Below are positions 9,276-18,975 of a stretch of DNA of 64,000 bases, piece after piece. Under the pieces are notes generated by a model, which saw only the letters and a program-made list of their open reading frames with translations, was not told the origin of the DNA and ran no database searches. The position numbers were made by a program, and so were the translations under genes. How positions within the stretch are numbered: position 1 is the first letter of the stretch; the number at the start of each line of letters is the position of its first letter. The stretch comes from Chitinophaga pinensis (GTDB lineage Bacteria; Bacteroidota; Bacteroidia; Chitinophagales; Chitinophagaceae): positions 1-64,000 of the forward strand of contig CAMCHR010000002.1 of the NCBI GenBank assembly GCA_945874755.1, in the 5' to 3' direction.

Positions 9276-9509
9276 TTATTGCTTTGATCTTCTTCTAGCT
9301 TCTTCGGCATCTTTGTAGATTCTGATCCAAGTTAATGAGATATCAATGATGGCCAATAAAGGGCCTAGTATAATTACCATCACCACTTCTAAGCCTGGTG
9401 AATAACCAATCACACCATCTAGAGATATGTTTTTAGAGCGCTTAAAGAGCTTGTACACACAGTAAATGGCCGATACGACCCAGATACCAAAAAGAATATT
9501 TCTGTCCAT
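9276..9509 (-). CDS. Small two-helix membrane protein, unknown
   Basis: A 77-residue protein with two predicted membrane segments (about 5-19 and 42-62) and a charged C-terminus (KDAEEARRRSKQ). An ATG start and a strong terminator immediately downstream support it as real. I do not recognise the family. It is divergent from the secreted serine hydrolase, with about 60 very AT-rich bases between that may hold both promoters. Confidence 0.65.
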   Translation of the reverse strand: MDRNILFGIWVVSAIYCVYKLFKRSKNISLDGVIGYSPGLEVVMVIILGPLLAIIDISLTWIRIYKDAEEARRRSKQ

Positions 9510-9571
9510 AATTTTATTTTAGTGAATATAATATATTTTGTTTTATTTGCAATATATCAATGAGGTCTATC

Positions 9572-10864
9572 ATGAAAAAAAGTCTATTTTATTGCAGCTT
9601 ACTGCTTTTAGTAAAAGCCAATTCTATCCATGGGCAGTTGCCAGTCCCTTTCAATGCCATTTTACCAACCATTCAAGATAGCGTTGCTAAAAAAGTACTA
9701 GCAAGTCCCAATGCATTCAGACTTCAGATTGTTTATACACAAATTGATAGAGATCAAAATGGCATACCCCATTTTACAAACCATGCATTGTATGCGGATG
9801 CAGAAAATTATTTTAATCCAGCTTCGATGGTAAAAATGCCCCTTGCATTTTTGGCAATAGAAAAATTATATGAACTGAACCATCCTGGTGTTAACAAATA
9901 CACCAGGATGCAATTTGATAGCAATTATCAAAGACAAGTGGCCATGTATGCCGATTCAAGTGCACAAAACAAAAAACCATCTATTGCACATTTTATCAAG
10001 CGCGCATTTTTAATATCCGAGAACGATCCCTACAACCGATTGTATCAATTTGTGGGTCAGGGTCCAACCAATCAAAAACTAATTGCAAAAGGGTATACCA
10101 GTACAAAAATCACCAGACAGTTTATGGGTTATACAGAAGATCAAAATAGACATACCAATGGAATCAATTTTATGGATGAAAAAGGGTTGCCTATTTTAAA
10201 GCTTGACCCTCAATACAATAAAGACAGCTTTCAATTTGGAGCGCCTACTTTAATTGGTGATGCGCATTGGAATAGTAAGGACGAAGTAGTGAATGCGCCT
10301 TTTGATTTTACACGCCATAATAATATTTCATTAGTTGATATGCAAAAAATGTTGCAGGCAGTTTTGTTTCCAGCCTCGGTCCCAAAACAAAATAGATTCA
10401 ATATGAGCGAAGCGGACAGGTTATTTTTATTACAATACCTATCACAGTATCCATCGGAAACAGACTATCCAAAATATGACAGCACACATTTTTATGATAG
10501 CTATGTGAAATTCTTTTTTCAAGACAGCTCCCATTCCATGCCAAAGCATATCAGGGTTTTTAATAAAGTAGGATGGGCTTATGGATTCTTAACAGATGTG
10601 TCTTATGTGTTGGATACTAAAAACAATATTGACTATATGCTCTCCGCTACCATTTATGTGAATAGTGATGGTGTGGTAAACGATTCAAAATATGACGAGG
10701 AAACTGTAGGCTTCCCTTTTTTAAATCAAATTGGCACTGCTTTTTATGAATATGAATTGAAACGTCCAAGACAATATCAACCGAAATTGATCAATCAAGT
10801 GAAGCAATACGAAAAACGCAACCCAAAAGATACTAGGCCTAGCATTTTAAATGCCGACAACTAA
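9572..10864 (+). CDS. Secreted serine hydrolase, class A beta-lactamase-like
   Basis: About 430 residues with a signal peptide (MKKSLFYCSLLLL... cut near IHGQ). The Ser-x-x-Lys catalytic motif is in NPASMVKMP, the second motif appears as SEND (in place of SDN), and NKVGWAYG near the C-terminus fits the KTG-like strand. These are hallmarks of the class A beta-lactamase/transpeptidase-related fold. The unusual length and context give no sign of a true resistance enzyme; a peptidase or cell-wall role is equally possible. An ATG four codons earlier (9560) is in frame, but the MKK start gives a standard signal peptide. Confidence 0.8.
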   Translation: MKKSLFYCSLLLLVKANSIHGQLPVPFNAILPTIQDSVAKKVLASPNAFRLQIVYTQIDRDQNGIPHFTNHALYADAENYFNPASMVKMPLAFLAIEKLYELNHPGVNKYTRMQFDSNYQRQVAMYADSSAQNKKPSIAHFIKRAFLISENDPYNRLYQFVGQGPTNQKLIAKGYTSTKITRQFMGYTEDQNRHTNGINFMDEKGLPILKLDPQYNKDSFQFGAPTLIGDAHWNSKDEVVNAPFDFTRHNNISLVDMQKMLQAVLFPASVPKQNRFNMSEADRLFLLQYLSQYPSETDYPKYDSTHFYDSYVKFFFQDSSHSMPKHIRVFNKVGWAYGFLTDVSYVLDTKNNIDYMLSATIYVNSDGVVNDSKYDEETVGFPFLNQIGTAFYEYELKRPRQYQPKLINQVKQYEKRNPKDTRPSILNADN

Positions 10865-10905
10865 GCCTCTTGGATTGCGTCTTTATTATAAAGTTCCAAT
10901 AGGTT

Positions 10906-13900
10906 CTACCAAATAGCACCCATCCCTAAATCCCACAATTGCTTGTTGAATGCAGGAATAGCTTCATTTTTTAATTTTTTTCCTCTTGCTTTTAATTTAT
11001 CCCACTCAGCAGTATATTCTTTCAATAAATCTAAGTTCGGTTGATTCACTTGTGGAATATCGCTCTCTGTTTGATTCAGTAAGAACATATAGTTGGCTGT
11101 GAATTTATTAGGGAAGTTTTCTACATCATCATAAGAAGTTGATTTTCTTTGAATCATATCCTCGTCCCATGCTTTTAAATTTGCAATTAAGTCAGCTGCA
11201 TTTTGTTTCAAGCTAGCATATTGTGTACCGCTGTAATTGGCGTCAGACTTTAATTTTTTAACCAATGCTTCTAAATGACTACTATTGTCTTTTAGTTCGT
11301 TGACCATTTGATGCATTTCAGTGACTGTACCTTCCATTAAACGCATCAAATCATCATACGCTTGGTATTCACTTGCAGTCGTTCCAAAATTTGGATTGGC
11401 TTGTATCACACCTGTTGTAATGCCAATCAATTTGCCTCCCGCCATTAAACGAATGGTATAATTACCAGGAATCGCTTTGTGTCCATTAAAACTACTTTCA
11501 ATATATACATTTGGTATAGCCGTAGTTGTTGCGTGACGAAGATTCCAAACAAAACGATTCAATCCTTTTTCTTTGCTTAGTGTTGGATCTTTTCTTGGAG
11601 CGCCGTCGTAACGCTTATAATTTTCGTCCGCCTTTGAACTAAAGCGACGTACTAATTTTCCAGCTGCATCACTGATTTCCATACTCAACTCAACAGAGTC
11701 TGCCATACTAGGCAATTGATAATACAACACCAAGCCTGTTGCAGGATTAACCCCTGCTTTTGCCTTAGCGCCTGTAAAATCTGCATCGTTGTCATCCATT
11801 TCGCTGTTGCCAGTTACCAATACGGCGGCGTCTGGCGTATATATTTTTACATTCGTTGTGTCTGCTTTATATGCTCGAATTAAATTCAAATCATCCAATA
11901 TCCAAAAAGATCTACCAGAAGTTGCCGCAATTAAATTGTTTTGATGCACGCGTAAATCTGTGATAGGGGTAATGGGTAAATTTAATTGGAATGGACTCCA
12001 GCTTTTACCACCATTATTAGATATATACACGCCTAATTCTGTACCCGCATACAATACATCTTTTACGACATTGTCCTCGCGTACCACTCTTGTGAAAGCA
12101 TTGTTTGCAATACCTGTATTTATTTTAGTCCAAGTGGTTCCATAGTCTGTTGATTTATATAAACCAGGTGTATGGTCATTGAATTTATACCTAGTGGTTG
12201 CAATGTATACAGTTGCTTTATCATGTGGAGATACTTCAATCGCATTGATTAAACACTCAGCTAATCCTGCAGGTGTAATATTATTCCAACTAGCGCCACC
12301 ATCTTTTGTTAAGTACACATAACCATCATCGCTACCTGTATAAATCACCCCTTTTTCGTGCACCGACTCCATCACATAAGCTAGCGTACCATAATTTTCT
12401 GCACCCACTGCTTCGTTTGTATAGGGTACACCGGGTTTTCCTTGTTTAGATTTTTCGTTGCGCGTTAAATCTGGCGAAACTTCTTTCCATGTTTTTCCCA
12501 TGTCGGAAGTTTTCAATAAAAATTGTGATCCATGATAATAGGTATTTGGTTCATGCTTACTCCAAATAATTGGCGCGTTCCAGTTATACCTATACTTAAT
12601 ATCTTTTGCATCTCTGCCTAAGTATTGAATTGGTGCAGCCATGATATTGGTGCTCCCTTTTGTTTTTGTATCTAATACTTCTATCGTTCCTTGATAAGAT
12701 CCACCTAAAACATATCTTGGATTGTTTGGATCAAATGCCAAGAAGGCACTCTCGCCACCTGCAGATGCAGACCAATTTCTTTCGTCTATGCCACCAGCAC
12801 CAACGGCACGACTCGCAATTTTAACTGAACTATTGTCTTGTTGACCAGCATAAATATTATAAGGCACTTCGTTGTCTACATTGATTCTATAAAACTGTGC
12901 AGTGGGCATATTGTTTTGACTGCTCCAAGACTTACCGCCATCATGTGTTACAGCGGCACCACCATCATCTGCAATGACCATATTTTTTCCATTACTAGGA
13001 TGAATCCATAAATCATGGTAATCACCATGTGTGCGTGCAAAGTCTGTAAAAGTTTTACCACCATCAATTGATTTTAAAGAAGGGGCGCTCATCACATACA
13101 CCGTGTTTTCGTTGGTAGGATCTGGAAACAATTCGATATAATACCATGCACGCTGAATTAAGCGATGGCTCTTATTAATTTGTGACCAATTGGCACCTGC
13201 GTCATCAGACACATATAAACCACCTGCATCTTTACTAAAATCACTTTCAATTAATGCATATACTTTTTCTGAATTTGCTCTTGATACTGCGATAGACATT
13301 TTACCCATTTCTTTTGGTAATCCCTTTTCCATTTTCACCCAATTATTTCCTCCGTCAGTTGATTTATACAAACCACTTCCCGGTCCGCCACTAATTACCT
13401 GCCATGGCAAACGTCCATGTTCCCACATGGCAGCATACATAATAGATGGATTATGCATGTCCATTGATACTTCTGCACAACCTGTTTTATCATCTACATA
13501 CAATACTTTTTTCCAACTGGTACCACCATCAACAGATTTATAAATACCACGCTCTGTTGACTTGCTATACAATGCACCTTGAGCTGCCACAAAAACGATG
13601 TTTGGATTTTTTGGATCAATCGCAATTCTTGAAATATGTTGTGTCGCATCCAGTCCCATTTTTTTCCATGTCTTGCCAGCATCTGTACTTTTATACACCC
13701 CATCTCCATGATGTGTCATCACACCTCTTATGGCGTGCTCGCCCATGCCCACATAAACAATATTGGCATCACTTTCTGCAACTGCCACCGCACCCACAGA
13801 ACCTGTTTTAAAAAATCCGTCAGAAATATTATCCCAGTTCATCCCACTGTTTTCCGTTTTCCATAAACCACCACCAGTAGTGCCCATATAATATACATCT

Positions 13901-14058
13901 CTGTTATTTAACACGCCAGATGCCATATTGGACCTACCTCCTCTAAAGGGACCAATGCTTCTCCATTTTAGTGGAGATAGTTCTTTGTTTAGATCCTGCG
14001 CAATGCCCAACTCGGCACATACGATTAAGCTTAATAAAGCAATTATTTTTTTCATCAT
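10906..14058 (-). CDS. Secreted BNR-repeat / VPS10-type beta-propeller protein
   Basis: A 1050-residue exported protein (signal peptide 1-20, ending GIAQ). From about 30 to 700 there are many BNR/Asp-box-like repeats of the form (S/T)-x-D-x-G-x-T-W ([48 protein letters not shown]), the pattern of sortilin/sialidase-type propellers. Database entries for this common Bacteroidota family often say glycosyl hydrolase because of xyloglucanase-like propellers. The last 300 residues form a beta-sandwich-like part ([13 protein letters not shown]) followed by helices. No type IX tail is visible. The catalytic role, if any, is unknown; ligand binding on the propeller is the safest call. Confidence 0.85.
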   Translation of the reverse strand: MMKKIIALLSLIVCAELGIAQDLNKELSPLKWRSIGPFRGGRSNMASGVLNNRDVYYMGTTGGGLWKTENSGMNWDNISDGFFKTGSVGAVAVAESDANIVYVGMGEHAIRGVMTHHGDGVYKSTDAGKTWKKMGLDATQHISRIAIDPKNPNIVFVAAQGALYSKSTERGIYKSVDGGTSWKKVLYVDDKTGCAEVSMDMHNPSIMYAAMWEHGRLPWQVISGGPGSGLYKSTDGGNNWVKMEKGLPKEMGKMSIAVSRANSEKVYALIESDFSKDAGGLYVSDDAGANWSQINKSHRLIQRAWYYIELFPDPTNENTVYVMSAPSLKSIDGGKTFTDFARTHGDYHDLWIHPSNGKNMVIADDGGAAVTHDGGKSWSSQNNMPTAQFYRINVDNEVPYNIYAGQQDNSSVKIASRAVGAGGIDERNWSASAGGESAFLAFDPNNPRYVLGGSYQGTIEVLDTKTKGSTNIMAAPIQYLGRDAKDIKYRYNWNAPIIWSKHEPNTYYHGSQFLLKTSDMGKTWKEVSPDLTRNEKSKQGKPGVPYTNEAVGAENYGTLAYVMESVHEKGVIYTGSDDGYVYLTKDGGASWNNITPAGLAECLINAIEVSPHDKATVYIATTRYKFNDHTPGLYKSTDYGTTWTKINTGIANNAFTRVVREDNVVKDVLYAGTELGVYISNNGGKSWSPFQLNLPITPITDLRVHQNNLIAATSGRSFWILDDLNLIRAYKADTTNVKIYTPDAAVLVTGNSEMDDNDADFTGAKAKAGVNPATGLVLYYQLPSMADSVELSMEISDAAGKLVRRFSSKADENYKRYDGAPRKDPTLSKEKGLNRFVWNLRHATTTAIPNVYIESSFNGHKAIPGNYTIRLMAGGKLIGITTGVIQANPNFGTTASEYQAYDDLMRLMEGTVTEMHQMVNELKDNSSHLEALVKKLKSDANYSGTQYASLKQNAADLIANLKAWDEDMIQRKSTSYDDVENFPNKFTANYMFLLNQTESDIPQVNQPNLDLLKEYTAEWDKLKARGKKLKNEAIPAFNKQLWDLGMGAIW

Positions 14059-14087
14059 AAAATAGTTTTAGATGCTTTAAATTTAAG

Positions 14088-14120
14088 CAAAAAAATAGAC
14101 CCATTGTGCAATGGGTCTAT
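14088..14120 (-). terminator. Terminator of the DUF6526 gene
   Basis: A perfect 12-bp stem, ATAGACCCATTG (14095-14106) with CAATGGGTCTAT (14109-14120); on the minus strand it is followed by seven T. The other side (ATATCTTTTTT) is also T-rich. Confidence 0.88.
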
Positions 14121-14143
14121 ATATCTTTTTTAGAGTTGGTGGA

Positions 14144-14572
14144 TTATACGCGGTAAAAATCTGCTTTCCAGTTTTGAATAGATTGCTTGATCTCTTTTCC
14201 TGATAAATTGCCTGTTGCAGCTTTTTCTACTAGTGCAGGAAATTCAGCATCTGGCGCAAAACGCAATGCAACTACTTGACCTACGCTTAAACTAGATGGC
14301 AGTAATTTACCTGTTAAAACAAAATGACGTAAATTTTCTTCTGCACGGATGGCTCTATCCTGTGCCTTTAATGCAAATGTTCTTGCAAAAGCAAAAAGCA
14401 TCACCAAAATAAAGCTGGTTAACACTAATAAAAATGCAAGGTATTTATTTTCTGGACTTGCTTTTAATGCATAGTTGATTGAGCCACCAAGAAGTGCAAG
14501 GATGGCAGGCGCAGTAATATAGTGATACCCTGTAACCATTTGCGCGTGATTACTAAAATTTTGTTCTTTCAT
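14144..14572 (-). CDS. DUF6526 family membrane protein
   Basis: A 142-residue protein with two membrane helices (about 20-37 and 43-66) and a cytoplasmic C-terminal domain. The conserved core DRAIRAEENLRHFVLTGKLL and the C-terminal NWKADFYRV match DUF6526, a Bacteroidota family of unknown role. The length is normal for the family. It has its own terminator and is divergent from the metallophosphoesterase. Confidence 0.85.
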   Translation of the reverse strand: MKEQNFSNHAQMVTGYHYITAPAILALLGGSINYALKASPENKYLAFLLVLTSFILVMLFAFARTFALKAQDRAIRAEENLRHFVLTGKLLPSSLSVGQVVALRFAPDAEFPALVEKAATGNLSGKEIKQSIQNWKADFYRV

Positions 14573-14622
14573 ATTTTGTATTTTGTGAGGACAAGATAAT
14601 TACTTTGTTTAGTTTTAGCTTC

Positions 14623-15390
14623 ATGAATTTTCAGTACGCATCCGATTTACACCTAGAATTTGCACAAAATAAAAAAGCAATTTTTAAAAAACCATTTTTG
14701 CCTGCTGCAGAAATTTTAATCTTAGCGGGGGATATCCTACCAATTTGCGATTTAGACCAGCATCAAGATTTTTTGAATTACCTATCCGATCACTTTAAAA
14801 TGACCTACTGGCTACCTGGCAACCATGAATTTTATGGGTCAGACTTGTCGACGATGCAAAATAGCTTTGAGAAGACAATTAGACCTAATGTCCTGCTGCT
14901 CAATAATATTGTAAAGGAAATACCAGATGCTGCTGGTCCTATTGAGCTTATTTTTTCGACTTTATGGTCGCATATTCCCGCTCATTTGACCGAAATAGCG
15001 GCAAAAAGAGTTCAAGACTTTAACCAGATTCAATGGAAGGGAAGCAACTTGACGCCCCAGGTATATAATCAGCTTCATCAAGAAGCCCTTGATTTTTTAG
15101 CACCTGCACTGGAATCAAACAACGCTCGAAAAATGGTCATTACCCACCATGTACCCAGCTTTTTGAATTATCCCAAAAAACACCAAAATGACCCAATAAA
15201 TGCCTGTTTTGCCTCAAATTTGGACGATTTTATGCAAAAAACGACCCAAAACGCCTGGATTTATGGGCATCATCATGTCAATATCCCCCCCTTTTTGATA
15301 GGTCAAACTAGTCTTTACACCAACCAATTGGGGTATGTAAAATTTAAGGAAGGAGCAGGTTTTGATCGCAGCGCAAGTATAATGGTTTGA
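14623..15390 (+). CDS. Metallophosphoesterase (calcineurin-like)
   Basis: A 255-residue cytoplasmic protein with the metal-site motifs of the calcineurin-like phosphoesterase fold: ASDLHLEF (D-x-H, about residues 6-13), AGDILP (GD), GNHEFYG (GNHE), ITHHVPS and GHHHV. Together these give the full dinuclear site. The substrate is unknown; relatives act on nucleotides, phosphoproteins or cell-wall precursors. The ATG at 14623 (MNFQYASDLHLEF) puts the first motif where it is normally found. The upstream TTACTTTG (14600-14607), 21 bases after a TTTG, resembles the -7 element with one mismatch and argues against a TTG start at 14605. Confidence 0.9.
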   Translation: MNFQYASDLHLEFAQNKKAIFKKPFLPAAEILILAGDILPICDLDQHQDFLNYLSDHFKMTYWLPGNHEFYGSDLSTMQNSFEKTIRPNVLLLNNIVKEIPDAAGPIELIFSTLWSHIPAHLTEIAAKRVQDFNQIQWKGSNLTPQVYNQLHQEALDFLAPALESNNARKMVITHHVPSFLNYPKKHQNDPINACFASNLDDFMQKTTQNAWIYGHHHVNIPPFLIGQTSLYTNQLGYVKFKEGAGFDRSASIMV

Positions 15391-15416
15391 TGCTTGCTAG
15401 TAAAAATGTATCTTTG
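15386..15416 (+). promoter_or_regulatory. Consensus promoter without an obvious coding target
   Basis: TTTG (15386-15389), 19 bases, TATCTTTG (15409-15416): an exact match to the Bacteroidota consensus. The -33 element overlaps the stop codon of the metallophosphoesterase. Transcription would begin near 15423, more than 230 bases before the next likely ATG (15657). Confidence 0.8.
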
Positions 15417-15422
15417 CCCATC

Positions 15423-15530
15423 ATCAAGAAGCCTTCAATGGCTGCCAACCGAGAGAGTCGAACTCCGCGGTGGTAAAATCGATGAGGACTTACCGTCAAA
15501 GCCAAAACGTAATCTCCTTTATCTTTTTTC
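15423..15530 (+). ncRNA. Candidate structured RNA or long 5' leader
   Basis: Right after a consensus promoter lies a GC-rich island (15441-15473, about two-thirds G+C against an AT-rich background). It can form a short hairpin GAG-TCGAA-CTC (15456-15466) and an 8-bp stem GGTGGTAA/TTACCGTC (about 15469-15476 with 15490-15497, two wobbles). Flanking GGCT and AGCC could close the whole. A T-rich stretch follows (15514-15530). GC-rich islands in AT-rich genomes often mark structured RNAs. A 12-codon ATG frame at 15438 and an ATG frame from 15408 also cross it, so a small protein cannot be excluded. It matches no RNA family I know. Confidence 0.35.
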
Positions 15531-15656
15531 TTGGTTTGATTTATTGAATTTAAAATCAATCATGCCATGTCTGTATCTAAGCAAAATGTAGAAAAATAAT
15601 TGAATAAGCCTAATAAAATCAATAGTAGCAAAGTCAAAAGCAGTACTTCTAATGAC

Positions 15657-16169
15657 ATGCAATTGTTTATTGACTCAATTACCCCATTGAAAACAAAAGG
15701 CAAATTGCAATTGACTTATTTAAATGAGCAGTTTGAAGGAAGCTTTATAGCAACTCCCAATTTAATCAAATTAAAAACCATTCAACCATTCAAGGGCATG
15801 GTAGCTGCAGTTGTATTAGAGACAGGTAGTTTAAGTCCATTTTTACAAAATAATGGTGGCTTGAGTAAAGTGGGTCAGCAGCAAATGTATTTTCTAGTAT
15901 TTGATATTTTCCATTTATATAATTTATTTCGCCTAAAGCCACAAGCATTGCTGGCATTGTATCAGGAAGCATTAGGAATTTTAAATACAAAAGATCAAGC
16001 AGTTGAATTCGGTAAAATAGATCCTAATTCAGACTTAGGTAACACCCTAGCAACCTGGTTACATACTCAAGTGAAGCAAAAATTTAAACACAGTTATTGT
16101 TCACCTAAGGGCCTGCTTTACAGCTTTCAAAATTTGTTGAGCTTGTTTCCAGAAGACTTCATCCTATAA
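15657..16169 (+). CDS. Hypothetical protein, unknown
   Basis: A 170-residue protein without signal peptide or membrane helix and not matching a family I recognise. It alternates beta-like stretches (KGKLQLTYLNEQFEGSF) with a helical middle (MYFLVFDIFHLYNLFRLKPQ) and ends in a Phe/Leu-rich tail. The ATG at 15657 is preferred; an in-frame TTG at 15600 would add a charged, Ser/Lys-rich, poorly structured 19 residues. It probably shares the promoter at 15386-15416, with a long leader between. Codon use looks like its neighbours. Confidence 0.7.
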   Translation: MQLFIDSITPLKTKGKLQLTYLNEQFEGSFIATPNLIKLKTIQPFKGMVAAVVLETGSLSPFLQNNGGLSKVGQQQMYFLVFDIFHLYNLFRLKPQALLALYQEALGILNTKDQAVEFGKIDPNSDLGNTLATWLHTQVKQKFKHSYCSPKGLLYSFQNLLSLFPEDFIL

Positions 16170-16262
16170 TTTACTAGACGTTCAGTTAGCGTAAAAATTA
16201 GCTTTAAAAATTAACTCAAATCGTAATCATATTTATTGCTTATTCGCTATTTTGTATGCGCT

Positions 16263-17360
16263 ATGAAAGGATTTCAATTTACCCCATTTAAGGAAGGCGA
16301 AAATAAAAAAAGCATGTTTGAGCAAATGCTTGACCTGTTTACAGAACTATTGAATTATACCAATGGAGATGCCACAGAAGCCTTAGATTGGCTCAATCAA
16401 TTAGATAATAAGCACAAATTCACTAATAACGATTACGGGATGGGTGATTTTATCGAAGATTTAAAGGAAAACGGCTACTTAAAGGAAAATGGACCAGACG
16501 GAACATTTAAAATTACCTCTAAAACGGAGCAAACCATTCGTAAAAAGAGCTTAGAGGACATTTTTGGGAAGCTTAAAAAAGGCAGTAAGGGCAACCACCA
16601 GACCAATAAAACTGGACCCAGTGCAGAACTTAGTCCGGACACCAGGGCCTATCAATTTGGTGACAATATAGACCAGGTTGATTTTACAGAGAGTATCCGC
16701 AATGCACAAATCAATCATGGAGTGGATAATTTCAGGATGGAAGAAAACGATTTGCTTATTCGCGAAAGTGATTTTAAAACACAGACTTCTACAGTGCTCA
16801 TGATTGATATTTCGCACTCTATGATATTATATGGCGAGGATCGTATCACCCCTGCAAAAAAAGTGGCGATGGCTTTGTGTGAATTAATCACCACTAAATA
16901 CCCTAAAGACACAATAGACATTGTTGTTTTTGGAAATGATGCATGGAGTATTGAAATTAAAGATCTTCCCTATTTACAAGTAGGACCTTATCATACCAAT
17001 ACGGTGGCAGGACTAGAATTGGCAATGGATTTATTGCGTCGTCGTAAAAATCCAAACAAACAGATTTTTATGATTACCGACGGCAAGCCAACTTGTTTAA
17101 AGATTGGTTCTAAATACTATAAGAATAGTTTTGGATTGGACAGAAAAGTAGTGAATCGTTGTTTAAATTTGGCGGCGCAGTGTAAGAAGTTAAAAATTCC
17201 AGTAACCACTTTTATGATTGCATCCGACCCTTATTTACAAAAATTTGTGGAAGAGTTTACCGAGATGAATCATGGTAAAGCGTTCTTTGCATCTTTAGAT
17301 AAACTAGGTAGTTTTATATTTAATGATTTTGAAAGTGGAAAGCGAAAAACAGTATACTAA
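16263..17360 (+). CDS. VWA-domain protein
   Basis: A 365-residue protein. The first 110 residues are helical and charged. A von Willebrand factor A domain occupies about 165-350, with the metal-ion-dependent adhesion motif D-x-S-x-S as DISHS (MIDISHSMILYG) and a second acidic site in MITDGKPT. No signal peptide is present, so it acts in the cytoplasm. It is followed after one base by a MoxR-type AAA+ ATPase; such pairs work as ATPase plus metal-dependent adaptor in assembling or inserting cofactors into target complexes, as in magnesium chelatase and MoxR/CbbQ systems. The ATG at 16263 is chosen over an in-frame TTG at 16236. Confidence 0.88.
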   Translation: MKGFQFTPFKEGENKKSMFEQMLDLFTELLNYTNGDATEALDWLNQLDNKHKFTNNDYGMGDFIEDLKENGYLKENGPDGTFKITSKTEQTIRKKSLEDIFGKLKKGSKGNHQTNKTGPSAELSPDTRAYQFGDNIDQVDFTESIRNAQINHGVDNFRMEENDLLIRESDFKTQTSTVLMIDISHSMILYGEDRITPAKKVAMALCELITTKYPKDTIDIVVFGNDAWSIEIKDLPYLQVGPYHTNTVAGLELAMDLLRRRKNPNKQIFMITDGKPTCLKIGSKYYKNSFGLDRKVVNRCLNLAAQCKKLKIPVTTFMIASDPYLQKFVEEFTEMNHGKAFFASLDKLGSFIFNDFESGKRKTVY

Positions 17361-17361
17361 A

Positions 17362-18942
17362 ATGAAAAAAGAAGTGGCGAATAAAACAGCAGAAAGCAAG
17401 AAAGTAGCAGGTATTGAAAAAATCAACACCCTTGGACAACTGGTTCAATCTGGTTATCAGTCCAAGTCCATTAAGGAAGAAGTGCGTGACAATCTAGTGA
17501 CCTGTTTACAGAATAAAGAAAATCCTTTCACAGGAATTTTAGGTTATGAAGACACAGTGATACCAGACACGGAGCGTGCGCTATTGAGTAGACATAATAT
17601 TTTGTTTTTAGGATTACGTGGACAAGCTAAAACAAGAATGGCACGTCAGATGACAGACTTACTAGATGAATACATTCCAGTCATTATGGGTAGCGAAGTC
17701 AATGACGATCCATTGAAACCATTAAGTAAGTTTGCAAAAGATTTAATTGCAGAACATGGTGATGAAACGCCAATACAATGGCTTCATCGTTCTGAGCGTT
17801 ATGGAGAAAAATTAGCTACACCCGATGTAAGTGTCGCAGATTTAATTGGGGACATTGATCCTATTAAAGCTGCGAATTTGAAATTGAGTTTTTCTGATGA
17901 AAAAGTGATTCACTACGGTATTATTCCAAGAAGTAATCGTTGCATATTTGTGATCAATGAATTACCAGATTTACAAGCAAGAATCCAGGTGTCTTTATTT
18001 AATATTTTACAAGAAGGCGATATTCAAATACGTGGCTTTAAATTACGTATGCCATTGGATATTTTATTTGTCTTTACTGCGAATCCAGAAGATTATACCA
18101 ACAGAGGCAGTATTGTTACGCCATTAAAAGACAGGATTGAGAGTCAAATTTTAACGCACTATCCAAAAACCTTAGAAACCTCTTTGGCCATTACGGAACA
18201 AGAGGCAGATATTTTAGAAGTACAAAAACAAAGAGTGGATATAAGTGATTTAATCAAGCGATTGATTGAACAAGTTTCTTTTGAAGCAAGATCCAATGAA
18301 TTTGTAGATAAGAAAAGTGGTGTGAGTGCACGTTTAACCATTGCAGCATTTGAAAATGCCATTAGTTCTGCCGAGCGTCGTGCGATTATCCACAACGAAA
18401 AACATACTTATGTTTGGATCAGTGATTTAATGGGGATCATTCCTTCTATTACTGGAAAAATTGAATTGGTTTATGAGGGCGAGCAAGAAGGTCCATATGA
18501 AGTTGCTTTAAATTTATTGAACAAGTCTATTCGTACTCAGTTTATTGAATACTTCCCTAATCCAGAATTGTTGAAGAAGAAAAAAATGGTCAATAAAAAG
18601 GGAGAGGAAAAGGCGCTAGACAATCCTTATAAGGCCATTACAAGCTGGTTTGACGGAGGAAACCATTTGAACCTACTTTTAGACATGAAGGATGCAGATA
18701 AAGTAATTGCTTTATATAAGGTGGATGGCTTATTTGGTTTAGTAAAAAAATACTATCCTCAAGCCAATGAAAAAGAAAGCGCTTTATTAATGGAATTTGT
18801 ATTGCATGGCCTTGCTGCTTTTTCATTGATCAATAAAAAAATGATTGATGGTAAAATTGAATTCAATGATTTAATGGGAAGCATGATGAACTTGGGCAGT
18901 TTTGGCGAAGAGGATGATTACACTGAATCTGATTACCAATAA
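17362..18942 (+). CDS. MoxR/ChlI-type AAA+ ATPase
   Basis: A 526-residue AAA+ ATPase that pairs with the VWA protein. Walker A is LGLRGQAKTR (about 80-90). The Walker B region reads CIFVINELPDL, with Asn-Glu instead of Asp-Glu; the catalytic Glu is kept. ILFVFTANPEDYTNRGSIVTPLKDRI includes sensor 1 and an Arg-finger region typical of the magnesium-chelatase/MoxR clade. The last 150 residues are helical. The ATG at 17362 lies one base after the VWA stop; an upstream in-frame ATG (17323) would overlap that gene. The pair is annotated in many Bacteroidota as a magnesium chelatase, but no bacteriochlorophyll genes are visible here, so a chaperone role is more likely. Confidence 0.88.
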   Translation: MKKEVANKTAESKKVAGIEKINTLGQLVQSGYQSKSIKEEVRDNLVTCLQNKENPFTGILGYEDTVIPDTERALLSRHNILFLGLRGQAKTRMARQMTDLLDEYIPVIMGSEVNDDPLKPLSKFAKDLIAEHGDETPIQWLHRSERYGEKLATPDVSVADLIGDIDPIKAANLKLSFSDEKVIHYGIIPRSNRCIFVINELPDLQARIQVSLFNILQEGDIQIRGFKLRMPLDILFVFTANPEDYTNRGSIVTPLKDRIESQILTHYPKTLETSLAITEQEADILEVQKQRVDISDLIKRLIEQVSFEARSNEFVDKKSGVSARLTIAAFENAISSAERRAIIHNEKHTYVWISDLMGIIPSITGKIELVYEGEQEGPYEVALNLLNKSIRTQFIEYFPNPELLKKKKMVNKKGEEKALDNPYKAITSWFDGGNHLNLLLDMKDADKVIALYKVDGLFGLVKKYYPQANEKESALLMEFVLHGLAAFSLINKKMIDGKIEFNDLMGSMMNLGSFGEEDDYTESDYQ

Positions 18943-18975
18943 ATAGCAGGCATTCGCTTAAAAGAGACAGTTCAA

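Noticed and set aside
9572-10864. Call as an antibiotic-resistance beta-lactamase
   Set aside because: Only the general class A fold motifs are visible, with a SEND in place of SDN and unusual length; there is no resistance context.
13190-13811. Plus-strand frames of about 120 codons within the BNR-repeat gene
   Set aside because: Antisense to the repeats of a confident exported protein; composition is that of a shadow frame.
15439-15475. On the minus strand, a T-arm-like sequence (GAGTTCGACTC) followed by an acceptor-like end, suggesting a tRNA or tmRNA
   Set aside because: The matching 5' acceptor half was not found on either side within a plausible length, and the T stem has a mismatch. 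It could be an attachment-site remnant, but no integrase or mobile element is present.
15344-15559. Minus-strand 71-codon frame across the metallophosphoesterase end
   Set aside because: It starts at TTG, overlaps a confident gene and a consensus promoter on the other strand, and resembles nothing known.
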